Origin: Batillaria attramentaria | Taxonomy: Eukaryota > Mollusca > Gastropoda > Batillariidae | Assembly: GCA_018292915.2 (NCBI GenBank) | Contig: JACVVK020000222.1 | Coordinates: 938,501-1,002,500, forward strand | Direction of reading: 5' to 3' | DNA: 64,000 nucleotides | Part shown: piece after piece, positions 51,311 through 62,830 of the stretch | How the letters are laid out: each line of letters starts with the position of its first letter | Position numbering within the stretch: the stretch's first letter is position 1 | Program-made: the position numbers and the translations under genes | The notes under the pieces: generated by a model | The model's database searches: none | Told to the model about the DNA's origin: nothing | Seen by the model: the letters and a program-made list of their open reading frames with translations, nothing else

Positions 51311-52668
51311 CACACCCACTTTATTTCAACCATTGGGGGGGGCGGGGGGGGGGCTCCTTTGTGTAACAGTGTTTCGTATTCAGACTCAAAACAATCTGTC
51401 AGACTAAAGACTCGTTTTTCGTTCATGTATGTGTTGGCGAGATTTAAAAAAAAATCAAAACATGCAAACGCACACAATTTAGACAATTTCAACCATGGTA
51501 ACATTGGGACGTGTGTCAGTGGTTTATTAATTCCATCAGAATTGATATTTGTGCCGAGTCACTTTTTTTTTTTTAAAACTTGCATCTGAACTGTGGCAAA
51601 AAAACCCAACAAATAAAAGAAGGTAATCTCATGTTAAACGATACATCAGATGTGTCTTTTTCATGAGCCTGGATCTTGTGTCGGCCTCATGCAAAACCCC
51701 TGCTTTCATGGTTTTTCGTGCCTGCGTTTGTGCCCCCAAGGAGAGCCGGCATACATCTTGCTTGACTGTCACTTGACCACAATGATATGTTCTTCTGGGT
51801 ACAAAGCAGAGGTAAGAAGTGAGCATACTCCCATTCCCTGGAGTAGAAAATGGTGGTACAGTATCTCTGTGCGAGTTAGGTTGGCTGTTACACATCAGAA
51901 GGGGGGAAAAATCTCCCAGTGCTCGTGACTGCTTCGACTTATCCGAAGCAAAAATGGTAAAGTTTGTTTGAGATAACCGAAGGATGACATTAATTTTGGA
52001 GTAGAAGAAGGAGTACCTGTTCGACTTATCCGTGGAAAACTTGGTCATACAAAGAACAAGTCTGGCTTGGGAAAACATTTTTGCTTCAACTTATCCAAAG
52101 TTCGATTGACGCGTGTTTGAGATTGGCATATTAATATGTGTCTGTAAAACCGATTCCATTTCATCACAAACCAGGGCTGAGCAATGTTGTGGTCATGTTT
52201 GCAAATTTGTAAACTTTTCAAATGTTCCTTGTCTGTGTGTGTGTGTGTAATGATCTGTGTAATGCTTAGGTGCAAAATATTTCAAGAGCAGAACTTCAAC
52301 CAGATTTTCAAGCTGCTACAATGAACTTCAAGGCAACTGCTTCTGCTGGCTTACAAAGTTACATAGCTGGGCATTACACCATGTCTGTCCGCCAGCAAGG
52401 AGTCGTCGCGACCGCCATGTGTTCTGCCGCAGTTCAAGGGAGAGTGGATCCTCGGCCTCCCTTACAGAAGAGCGCTGCTGCTTCGTCAACTTATCTACAG
52501 TCTTCATCTGCTCCACCCGTGAGGATTCCCTCATTTTCCCCGAAGTCTTACAGAAGATTGACTATGGAACGTACTATGCGCATGTCACCCAACTCTCATC
52601 CTGTCTCCTCTCATCCTGGCTTACATACTTGCAACTTGAACATTGACATCTCTTTAAGTTTTCCTTTC

Positions 52669-52708
<40 letters not shown>

Positions 52709-54430
52709 CAGTGTAAAGCCTGTGTGCAAAATATCTCAAGAACAGAACTTCAATCAGATTTTCAAGCTGCTACAATGAAGTTCAGTGCCACTAGAGAATT
52801 CTAACAATGTAATATGTCCTCATGTATTAACCATCAGCACACAACTACTCCTGTTATCCTGAAGCTCAAGGACACAGGAAGTTTTGTACCACTGTAATTC
52901 TTCATGTATTCTCCAACAGCACATAGCTCTTTCTTCTTTTCCTATGGTCTGTACCAGCATAACCTTGCGCATTGCCACAACATGTCAGAAGAATGCATTT
53001 TGCCATTCATGCTGCCCAGCTGACAAGAGTTGCTAATGATGACCTGGTATTGCACACAGCTCCATCCCAAGTGTTCACGGTGCTTAGGGAGTTCTTTTTT
53101 CAATAGAAAAAGAAAATGAAGACATTTTATGGAGCGAGAAGTTGAAGATGCTGATGATGATGATGGAGACTTGATACAGTGTATGTTCCACCCTGACTGA
53201 ATGCTCACAGCGCTTAAAGAGACATTTCAGCAGAATGTCAGAGCCCAAAGAAATGAATAAATCCTGCACATCTCTGCTTAGTCAAGTGATGCGCTGCAGA
53301 AGTGAGTCTTCCATCACTTGGGAAAGGTGGAGATGTCGACTGCCTCCTTCACTGACTCAGGAAGAGAAGTCTTCGTGCAGTCACTCCTTGAATGCAGTGA
53401 TGTTGACCAGAGTGCTGACTTGTGTAACCGTCTCATTCTGCAGCTGTTGCTAGGTGATGGTTCAGTGTGAAGTTGTCCGACGGTGATTCCGCCATGGTTG
53501 CAATCCTGCAATATTTGACCATAGGTCAGTTCTTCATTCTAACAACTGGTCTCAAGCGATTTACAATGAAATACATACTAACAAATGAAATTTTCAAAAC
53601 GTACTTTAGGGTCCAAACCTTAAAAAGCTACAGGATCATCACCACTTGCATGATTTCTTTACAGATGTTACAAGGTTTTAAAAATACTCTTTGTTGACAC
53701 AGGTGAGGAAAAAAATTTACCTCAAAGCCAAGTAATCTTGGAATGAGCACGTTTAACAGATAACACACATAATCATCCTAACCTGTAAATAACAGGCTTG
53801 ATTTTTCCTTGTTGACTTCTGAAGTCCAAAGTACCAGCTTGAGCATGGTCAGTGTACCAAGCTTAACCTCTACGGTGCCTCTGAAAAAGGAAAATGGGAA
53901 GCTGAAAACCTAGTAGAACATCACAGCCCCCCAAAATAAAAGAAGTTAATAAACAAACACCTACAGTAAGCTAGCTACACATGTGCTGGAAAAGAAATTG
54001 TGAAAAACTGTGAAGTACGTGTTCAGCAGTTTGTGTTATCTGTGCAGATATACTACATGTGGAGAAAAGTGCTTTTGTCCAGAAATTAAACAGCCCCCCC
54101 CCCCCTCCCCTTTTCAAAAAAAGGAAAGTAACAACAACAAAAGAGTAAGCTGGCTGAACAAAATGGACTGATATGCTGAAACGTAATAAGTGAATCACTG
54201 ATTACACAACAGCATTTCTCCTCAGCTGCAAGCAATGCTCTGTAGCTGGAAACAGGATAGGAGATACAATTAGAGGGCACACTGTTTTTCTCCTAAACAT
54301 TCATAGTGGATCAGTGGGCAAACTGACTTCTCCATGCTGTATTCAGTAAGCACAGTTTCAGCTTCTGGACTCTAAAAGCAAAACCAAAAGCAACAGCATC
54401 AAACACAGCAGCTGCAGCAAAAATAATAAT
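51311..54430. other. intergenic, no gene seen
   Basis: Contains G-runs (51337-51354), a GT tract at 52676-52703, and two diverged copies of a GCAAAATATTTCAAGAGCAG-type block at 52272 and 52726. An inverse SINE-like tail lies near 53145-53220 and a C-run at 54092-54107. Short frames only. Confidence 0.5.
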
Positions 54431-55330
54431 AAAAAAAAACAGCAAGCAACAAAAGCATGAACAGCAAGCAACAAAAGCACCAGCAGCAAGCAACAAAAGC
54501 ACCAGCAGCAAGCAACAAAAGCACCAGCAGCAAGCAACAAAAGCACCAGCAGCAAGCAAGCAATTAGAAACAAAAGTGCCAACAGCAATGCAACATAAGC
54601 GCCAATGGCAAGCAAGCACGATAAGCACCAACGGCAAGCAAGCAAGCAACATAAGCACCAATGGTGAGCAAGCAACATAAGCACCAATAGCAAACAAAAG
54701 CACCAACAGCAAACGACAAGCACCAATGGCAAGCAAGCAATAATTATAAGCAAAGTCGAGCAAGCAACATAAAGACCAATGGCAAACAAGCAACGTAAGC
54801 ATCAACTGCTAGCAAGCAAGCAACATAAGCACCAACAGCAAAAAACAAAAGCAGCAATTAAGCAACAAGTACCAATGGCAAGCAAGCAATATAGGCATCA
54901 ACAGCTAGCAATCAAGCAACATAAACACCAACATAAACAACAAAAGCACCAACAGCAGCTAAGCAACAAGCACCAATGGCAAGCAAGCAACGTAGGCACC
55001 AATGGCGAGCAAGCAACACAAGCACCAATGGCAAGCACGCAACATAAGCACCAACAGCAAACAAAAGCACCAACAGCAAGCAAACGCTAAAAGTACTAAC
55101 AGAAAGCAACATAAGCACCAATAGAGAGCGAGCAACATACAACGTACGACAAGCAAGCAACATAAACACCAACAGATTGCAAGCAAGGGTCATACTACAG
55201 CAAGTAAGCAACATAAGCACCAACAGCAAGCAAGCAAGCAACAAAAGCAACAACAGCAATCAAGTCATATACAACAGCAAGTTAGCAAGCAACAAAAGCA
55301 CATGCATCAAAAGCATCAGCAGGAGGCAAC
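54431..55330 (+). repeat. CAAGCAACA...AGCACCAACAG minisatellite array
   Basis: About 900 bp of degenerate repeat built on CAACAAAAGCACCAGCAGCA, with near-perfect 22-bp units at 54455-54555 and more variable units after that. The plus strand is A/C-rich. Open frames on both strands are compositional. Confidence 0.85.
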
Positions 55331-55369
55331 CAGGCATCAGCAGTGTAAGGGAGGCAGTTGGGAAGGAGG

Positions 55370-56333
55370 CGGCAAGGGGATGGCAGGCAGGCCGCCAGCA
55401 GGTGGCAGGAAGGCAGCAGGCAGAAAGCAGGTGGCAGGAAGGAAGCAGGTGGCAGCAGGCAGCAGGTGGCAGGAAGGAAGCAGGCAGCAAGTGGCAGGAA
55501 GGAAGCAGGCAGCAGGTGGCAGGAAGGAAGCAGGCAGGAAGGAAGCAGGTGGCAGGAAGGCAGAAAGCAGGAAGCAGGTGGCAAAGGAAGCAGGCAGGTA
55601 GCAGGCAGGAAGGAAGCATGTGGCAGGAAGGCAACAGCCAAAAAGCAGGAAGGAAGCAGGTGGCAGGAAGGCAGCAGGCAGAAAGCAGGTGGCAGGAAGG
55701 AAGCAGGTGGCAGGAGGGCAGCAGGCAGCAGGTGGCAGGCAGCAAGTGGCAGGAAGGAAGCAGGCAGCAGGTGGCAGGAAGGAAGCAGGCAGCAGGTGGC
55801 AGGAAGGAAGCAGGCAGAAAGCAGGAAGCAGGTGGTAGAAAGGAAGCAGGCAGGTAGCAGGCAGGAAGTAGGCAGGAAGGAAGCAGGTGGCAGGAAGGCA
55901 ACAGCCAAAAAGCAGGAAGGAAGCAGGTGGCAGGAAGGCAGAAAGCAGACAGCAGGCAAGTGGGAAGCAGGCAGCAGCAAGCAGTTGGCAAGAAGGCAGC
56001 AGGTGGGCAGCAGGCAGGCAAGAAGCAGAAGGTGGCAGAAAGGCAGCAGGCAGAAAGCAGAAACGAAGCAGGCAGGTGGCAGCAGGAAGCAGGAACAAGG
56101 CAGGCAGGTGCCAGCAGGAAAGCAGCAGAAAGCAGGAAGGTGGCAGCAGGAAGCAGGCAGGCAGGCGGGCAGCAAGCAGGTGGCAAGAAGGCAGCAGGTG
56201 GGTGGAAGGCAGGCAAGAGGCAGTTGGCAGGAAGGAAGCAGGCAGTTGGCAGGAAGGAAACAGGCAGGCAGGCAGGTGGCAGGAGGGCAGCAGGCAGGCA
56301 GCAAGCAGGTGGCAGGAGGGCAGCAGGCAGAAG
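55370..56333 (+). repeat. GGCAGGAAGGAAGCAGGCAG purine-rich array
   Basis: About 960 bp of interleaved GGCAGGAAG, GAAGCAGGCAGCAGGT and related words on the plus strand, very poor in T. Long frames on both strands (up to 393 codons) are consequences of the composition and have no protein-like features. Confidence 0.9.
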
Positions 56334-57104
56334 GAAAATATTTGATATGTTTACCTCAGCTGTACACCGCCACTTGCTTCCTGAAAGGGATAGTGATGAT
56401 GTGTGAACTGAACAGTGCAAGTGAACTGGTTTTAACAACATTTAACAAATAATGTTCATCCAAACATTTTATTGTGGCCAGGTTGAATTTTTTACTCTGA
56501 TATTAGAACTTAAAACTGTCTCAGTTGTAGTGCCAGAACTAATATGCAGCAAGTGGAATTTGCTAGAACAAAACTAGAGCACACCACACAAGAAAAACCA
56601 CACGGGAAACTGGGAAACAAATAATCAGCTACTGATGTGCTGGAAAGAAAATGTGTATTTAAATGAGACTGTCATTCATCTAACATCTTAGAACCTTAGG
56701 GAAAATATACAAAAAGGCAGCTAATGCCTTTAAAGGTAAGTGAAGGAATTAATACTGTCCAAACACTTCTCACCAAATCTGCTCAACATATGGTACAAAA
56801 CAGCTCGGAAACATTTCACTAAAAAACAACAACAACAACAAACGCTTTTGACCTTTAAATAAAATATAAAAATGAGCAGCTCTCTTTAAACCTGGAAAGT
56901 TTAAAGTTTAAGCAGGCTGAGTTTTCCACGCCGACTCCAGAACTTCAGATGACCAAATTTCAAGAGGCAGGACTGTACAGGCAATATACTCCGCTCAAGC
57001 TCCGTATCATGATATGCCCTGTGAAATGAAGCAGATACACAAAACTGCAAAGGAAATGTGAATAAATCTGGAAAACAGATATGTTTACATACTAATAATG
57101 ATAA
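56334..57104. other. intergenic, no gene seen
   Basis: A/T-rich sequence without recognisable genes or repeat ends. Confidence 0.5.
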
Positions 57105-57504
57105 TTTGAATATAATGATAATCTGAATATAGGCACTTTACTCCATCTGCCTGGCTCAAAGTGCCAACAGCAAAATGAACCCAGCATGCATGCTCACATG
57201 AATCATGCACATTCACTCACACACCAACTATCAACACATCACAAACACATGGTCGGAAAGGTCAGCTATGCTTAGGTTTTGGAATTAAGAATTTCTTTTT
57301 AAGTATGGGACGAAGCAGAATTTCAGTGATAAAAAAACACAAAGACTGACGTTCCTCCACACAATACATACTTTCACGTAGTGATGTAATGTAATCTGGG
57401 TCATAAACACCTTACGTGCAACTATGCTGCTGCATTCGTTTTGGTGGGAGTTGTGCAACGTGTGTGTGTGTACGTGTGTGTGTGCACATGCGTGTGTGTG
57501 CACA

Positions 57505-57541
<37 letters not shown>

Positions 57542-58540
57542 TGTAATTGTAGCTATGTCCTAATCCACGGAAGGTCACCAAATTATACTGAATGGGTTCA
57601 CAGCACAGCTCTGTAGCTTTGACAGATTTTGTGTAAAAAAAAAATGTTTCTGATGTAGGGGTGGTTTGCATATAGGGCCGACTATCTATGAAATGACTTC
57701 TTTATGAAAAGACAAATTACTCATCATCCTGGCGCTTTAGTCAAGTGTGACAACTGCACATATGACAAGAACTACTGCACTGTTATACACTGAATATTAA
57801 GAATAACAGATTTTAGCTAAACATATTTTGTCAAGTGTCTGCGAGAAGCCTCGGTCCAAAGAGTTCCAATTTAGCGATTTCGTAAGTACAAGGTATTCAA
57901 GTCCACGTTTCAGCAGTCCTCAGGGAAGATCTTCCAGATTTTATGGAGAAATTAATTCAGCCATGGAAGTCAAAACAGCAACAGGGAATTCACAAGATAT
58001 GAACAAGCATCCTCTGTCAGACGACCTGCGTGAGGCTGACATTAAATGTTTAGTTCACAGACAAATCTGTAAATATCATCACTGCCTCCACATTTCACCA
58101 GCCCTCTACATCTTCCCTTTATGTAAAAATTAATTCAGTCGGGGAAGTCACACCACCTACTGGGAAATCACAAGACATGCGCAAGCATCCTCTGCCAGAT
58201 GACCTGTGTGAGGCTGACGTCAAATGTTTATAGTTCACGGAACTGACGTCCTCTCTCTCTCTCTCTCTATCGCCTATGATTCTAGATCCGCTATAACATA
58301 GTGGATCTAGTGTCTTTGGTAGGTCTTACAGACGTGAAAAGAGAGAGAGCAACAAAAACAACAGTACTGACAAAATGGCATGAAATTAGGATACACAACT
58401 TTAAGTGATGACGCCATTCCTCCTTGTTAACTTCTGTGGGCTGAACAGCTCAAAAGCAGAGTGGCAGGAATCTGGAGCACACTGAGAGAACCTCCAGACG
58501 ATCGGCCAAAATTGCAGTACCACATATTGGAGATGAAAGC
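57105..58540 (-). mobile_element. diverged SINE family 2 split by a later insertion
   Basis: The tail half (57105-57299, AAAGTGCCAACAGCAAAATG) and the head-side half (58433-58540, GTGGGCTGAACAGCTCAAAA and GAGAGAACCTCCAGACGATC) are collinear with the minus strand of the SINE at 10182 but separated by composite repeat copy D. Confidence 0.65.
57300..58432 (+). repeat. 1.6-kb composite repeat, copy D (diverged, shortened)
   Basis: Collinear with copies A and B from the CCACACAATACATACTTTCACG block to GCCATTCCTCCTTGTT, but lacking the palindromic start, the SINE and some internal sequence. It sits inside a SINE, so it was once mobile. Confidence 0.7.
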
Positions 58541-59740
58541 ATGTACAGTATGCTGAAGTCTGCGTATATTAGCTTACTGATCACTAAACAGGTGCCACCA
58601 CCTAAGTACTTACCTGTCACGAACAAACACATAAGATCTACATACTCAATCACCTAACATGCACTACTGCATATACTTACCTGACATTAAAAAAGCAGGC
58701 AAAAATAAAATACAACATAATTACCTAGTCCCCTAAAATGCACAACCTATACACTTCCATGGTTTAATGCAATCAGGCCAAAAATTATACGTGTAATGAG
58801 ATTTGCATAATTAAAAATCACCCAAAATGCACAAGGACCTGTAGGTCCTCACCTGATATTACACCAGCAGACAAAAATATACCTACGTGGTATACATGTA
58901 CTGTAAGATTTGCATAACTTATACAACCACCTAAAATATGTACCTTCCCCAACACTACCTCATTATTCAATTCATGAATGGGAAATATGAACACTAGAAA
59001 AAAAAAATAAAACCCATGATTTGACCCGCCTCCCACCCCGTTTAGGTGGCCAGCTCCCATACAAACAGAGATACATGTATATGGTAAGCAATTAGTTGAC
59101 CTGTTAAGCTGCCTTGGTAACGGAGGTAACAAACATTATCAAGGATTATATGATTTGGCAATTTTATCACATCATTACATCAATGTTCATTTTATTTTGG
59201 TGCTTCATGAATAAAGCTGCCCATTTTCTCTCTAAATTTGGTGTGTGCATTTGGCTCTGTTGTGCCAAACAAGGATTTGTGTGGAAGCAAACAACACAAA
59301 TATACATTAAAACAATTTTCTTGAGTCCTTGCTAAATCAGTAAATGAAAAAGGCAGCAACATCGAAAAGACAGATGTAGGTGTTTGTTCTACCAAGTGAT
59401 AGGGGGTTCAAGTGGGAAATTATACCTCCCCACCCCCTCACAGGGTACCGTGGCCTCCCTCCCACACCACTGTCAGAACCTTTTTTCGCCCCCAGTCTGT
59501 CCGCCTGGGATACCTCTGCTCTTTAACCCACCGATTCTAGGCCCAACCTACAGCATCATCTTCATGTACCTGTAACTCAACCATCTTTTCATATTGTGAG
59601 CTGTGTTGTATATCAGAGACATCTGGTTGTGTCAACATTGTGTATGTCACAAATTCTACCCTGATGGTCAATCTTCGCCAGCTGTACAAAGCCAAAACTG
59701 TGCTAGAAGAAGAGTAACTTGACAGACCAAAGCTTAAACC
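58541..59740. other. intergenic, no gene seen
   Basis: A/T-rich; several repeats of TACCTGACATTA/TTACCTAGTCCCC-like words at 58600-58960 suggest old degenerate duplications. No convincing coding sequence. Confidence 0.4.
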
Positions 59741-59807
59741 TGTAGTGTACGTATCAACGACGTGTGTGCAACAAGTTCTAACTGGAAGGTCAATCTCTGC
59801 AAGTCAT

Positions 59808-60800
59808 ACAAGGCAGAAGTTTCAGCAACAATGGCTATGGCATCAACGGAAGAAGAGCAATGTGAAGGTGCATATGCATCACTGGTTTGGACTGAGCTTT
59901 TTTAAAAGCCAAGAAAGCAACAATGGGCTATCTATTCAGTGACTATAGTAAATACAATTCTAGTGGTTAAAGAAAAAACAAATTTCAGCATTTGTGCTAA
60001 AGAAGTATTTCCAGTGGTTGCGGTGAGATGAGTAAGTCCACATCACTGTGCAGAATTAATGTTTCAGATCTCTTCATGACATGTCAAATTCAAAATGAGG
60101 ACGGCATTGGTCTTGTTGAAGACATGCAGAAGCTTGCTGAAGACATGTTAAATCTGAAATGAGGAAGAACTTGTTCTTGTTGAAGAAATGAAGAAGCTTT
60201 TTGAAGAAATGAAGCTAGCTGGCATCATGAAGAAGCTTGCTGACAACATGAAGCTTGCTGACAACATGAAGAAGCTTCCTGACAACATGAAGAAGCTTGC
60301 CGACAACATGAAGCTTGCTGGCAACATAAAGCAGCTTGCTGACGACATGAAGAAGCTTGCTGACAACATGAAGAAGCTTGCTGACAACATGAAGAAGGTT
60401 GCTGACGACATGAAGAAGCTTGCTGACGACATGAAGAAGCTTGCTGACAACATGAAGCTGGTTGATGAAATGAAGACGTTTCTTGAGAACATATGCAAAT
60501 GCTGTGGACACAAACCGGGTATATACATGTATTTTGCTTTTTGTCTTTTTTTTTTTCTCTGTCTTTCTTTCAGTGTTCTTTTTCTTTCCTTCCTTTCAAT
60601 TTTTTCCCTTCTGTTTTTTCCTTTTTTTTTCTTCTTTTTAAAAAAAAAATTCATTTTCTTCTTTCATCTCTTTTTTTTTTTTTTTCTTTTCACTGCATTT
60701 TTTCTTTTCTTTTTTTTTTGTTTTTTTCTTTTTTACAATTTTTTTTATGCATGTCCATTTTTTTTTCTGTCGATTTACTGTCAAAGCTTCAAAATAACAA
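59808..60800 (+). repeat. ~1-kb tandem segment, unit 1, with 21-bp heptad-encoding array
   Basis: Starts around CAGCAACAATGGCTATGGCA and ends TCAAAGCTTCAAAATAACAA. The 21-bp array (GCTGACAACATGAAGAAGCTT) occupies 60188-60470. In the plus frame it encodes MKKLADN repeats, with M and L three residues apart as in a coiled-coil heptad. A T-rich low-complexity tract follows. No splice or promoter evidence makes this a gene. Confidence 0.75.
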
Positions 60801-60810
60801 TCTAACAACC

Positions 60811-61625
60811 AAGGCAAGTCATATAGGGGAAAGGTCCAGCAACAATGGCTATTGCATCAACGGAAGAAGAGCAACGTGAAAGTACATATGCATCACTGGT
60901 TTGGACTAAGCTTTTTTCAAAGCCAAGAAAGCAACAATAGGCTATCTATATCCAGTGACTGTAGTAAATACAATTCTAGTGGTAAAAGAAAAAAAGAAAT
61001 TTCAGCATTTGTGGTAAAGAAGTATTTCCAGTGGTTGCGGTGAGATGAGCAATGCAAGTCCACAGTGATCACTGTGCAGAATTAATGTTTCAGATCTCTT
61101 CATGACATGTCAAATTTGAAATGATCGAGGACGGCAACGGTCTTGTTGAAGACATGCAGAAGCTTGCTGAAGACATGTTAAATTTGAAATGAGGGAGAAC
61201 TTGTTCTTGTTGAAGAAATGAAGCAGCTTGCTGACAACAAGAAGCAGCTTGCTGGCGACATGAAGCTTGCTGACGACATGAAGCTGGTTGATGAACTGAA
61301 GATGTTTCTTGATAACATGCAAATGTTGTGGACACAAACATACCAGGTTCGGTATATACATGTATTTTGCTTTTTGTCTTTTGTTTCTCTTTCAGTGTTC
61401 TTTTTCTTTCCTTCCTTTTGTATTGTTTTTTTTTTTTCCTTCTTTTATGTTTTTTCCCTTTTTTTTCTTCTTTTTAAGAAATTTTCTTCTTTAATCTTGT
61501 TTGTTTGTTTTTTCTTTTCACTGCATTTTTTCTTTCTTTTTTTTTTCCTTTTTAAAAATTTTCTTTTTTTCTTTTTCTGTTGATATAGTGTCAAAGCTTC
61601 AAAGTATCACAGAAACGACAATCTA
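60811..61625 (+). repeat. ~0.8-kb tandem segment, unit 2
   Basis: Second copy of the segment at 59808, with the same order of blocks but a much shorter heptad-type array (61218-61300, MKQLADNKKQLAGDMKLADD). It shares the T-rich tract and the TCAAAGCTTCAAAG end. Confidence 0.8.
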
Positions 61626-61984
61626 ACAACCAAATACATGTACCACACACACACACGTTGTGTACAGTGTCAGTACAATATTGGTGACATGAAAAGAACA
61701 TACTGACAAAATGTCTGAGGGTGTCACAGTTCGCTGTTCAAGCCCAGCCTGGGCTGCGCCTAGATGGAATGATTCCCCATATATCATAGTACAGACTTCA
61801 GTCCTTCCCCATTTCCACCGATCTGGCCTTGACCCCAAATAGCTGCTGTTGCAGCCAAGGCTATATGCTTCTCCGCCAAAAGTCCTTACTTGCCAGCTCG
61901 CGGCCTGTGCCGGGGATTTCTCCCACTGAGTTGGAGTGACACTACGAGGAGTCAGTTCGAGAGACTTCAGAAAAATGGCACCAT

Positions 61985-62830
61985 CTCATTTCCCTCCTCC
62001 TGGCTCAGCCTCGGCATCACTCAACCTTGCAACGCCATGGAATTCCTCCCCGGTCGTGAGTGGAAAGCCATGGAGTCGTTTTAGGTTTTAGGATGACATA
62101 ATATGACATTTCATCTCTCTCTCTCTCGAGATGACTTTTGAGGCTGAGATAAAGTGCTATTTTCAGCCAGAATGCTCTCTCAACCGGCTCAGCCGGTCGG
62201 TGTCGCTCAACCCTTACAACGCCAGTGGAATTCCTCCCCGGTCGTGAGTGGAACCCATGGAGTCGTTTCAGGTTGAGATAATGACATTTCATCTCTCTCT
62301 CGAGATATGCTGAGATAAAGTGCCATGTTGAGCCAAAATGCTCCCTCCTCCTCCCTCAATCTCATCCGGTGTTGCCGGCTCAACCATCACAACGCCAATG
62401 GAATGCCTCCCCGGTCGTGAGTGGAACCCATGGAGTCGTTTTGGGGCTGAGATAACGTGGCATTTCATCTCTCTCTCTCTCTCTTGATGATTATAAATTT
62501 CAGGCTGAGATAAAGTGCCATTCAGTTTTCAGCCAAAATGCTCTCACCTCCTCCCTCAACCTCAGCCAGTGTCGCTGAGCCCTTACAACTCCAGTGGAAT
62601 TCCTCCCCGGTCGTGAGTGGAACCCACGGAGTCGTTCAGTTTAGGCTGAGATAATCTGACATTTCATCTCTCAAGATGACTTTTAGGCTGAGATAAAGTG
62701 CCATTTTGAACCGAAGTGCTCCCTCCAACTTCTCCCTCAGGCCTCTGTGTCACTCAACCCTGTCAATTCCACTGGTATTCCTCCCAGGTAATGAGAGGAA
62801 CCCATGGAGTGCTTTTGGTTAAGACAATGG
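61985..62830 (+). repeat. ~180-bp tandem repeat, about five units
   Basis: The block GGAATTCCTCCCCGGTCGTG recurs with starts near 62039, 62227, 62400, 62597 and 62775 (period 173-197 bp). Each is followed by GGAACCCATGGAGTCGTTT-like sequence, a CT repeat and GGCTGAGATAAAGTGCCAT. Units are diverged. Confidence 0.85.

Noticed and set aside
55177..56452. Frames of up to 393 codons on both strands
   Set aside because: Composition-driven frames in purine-rich arrays, with no start context, domains or splice signals.
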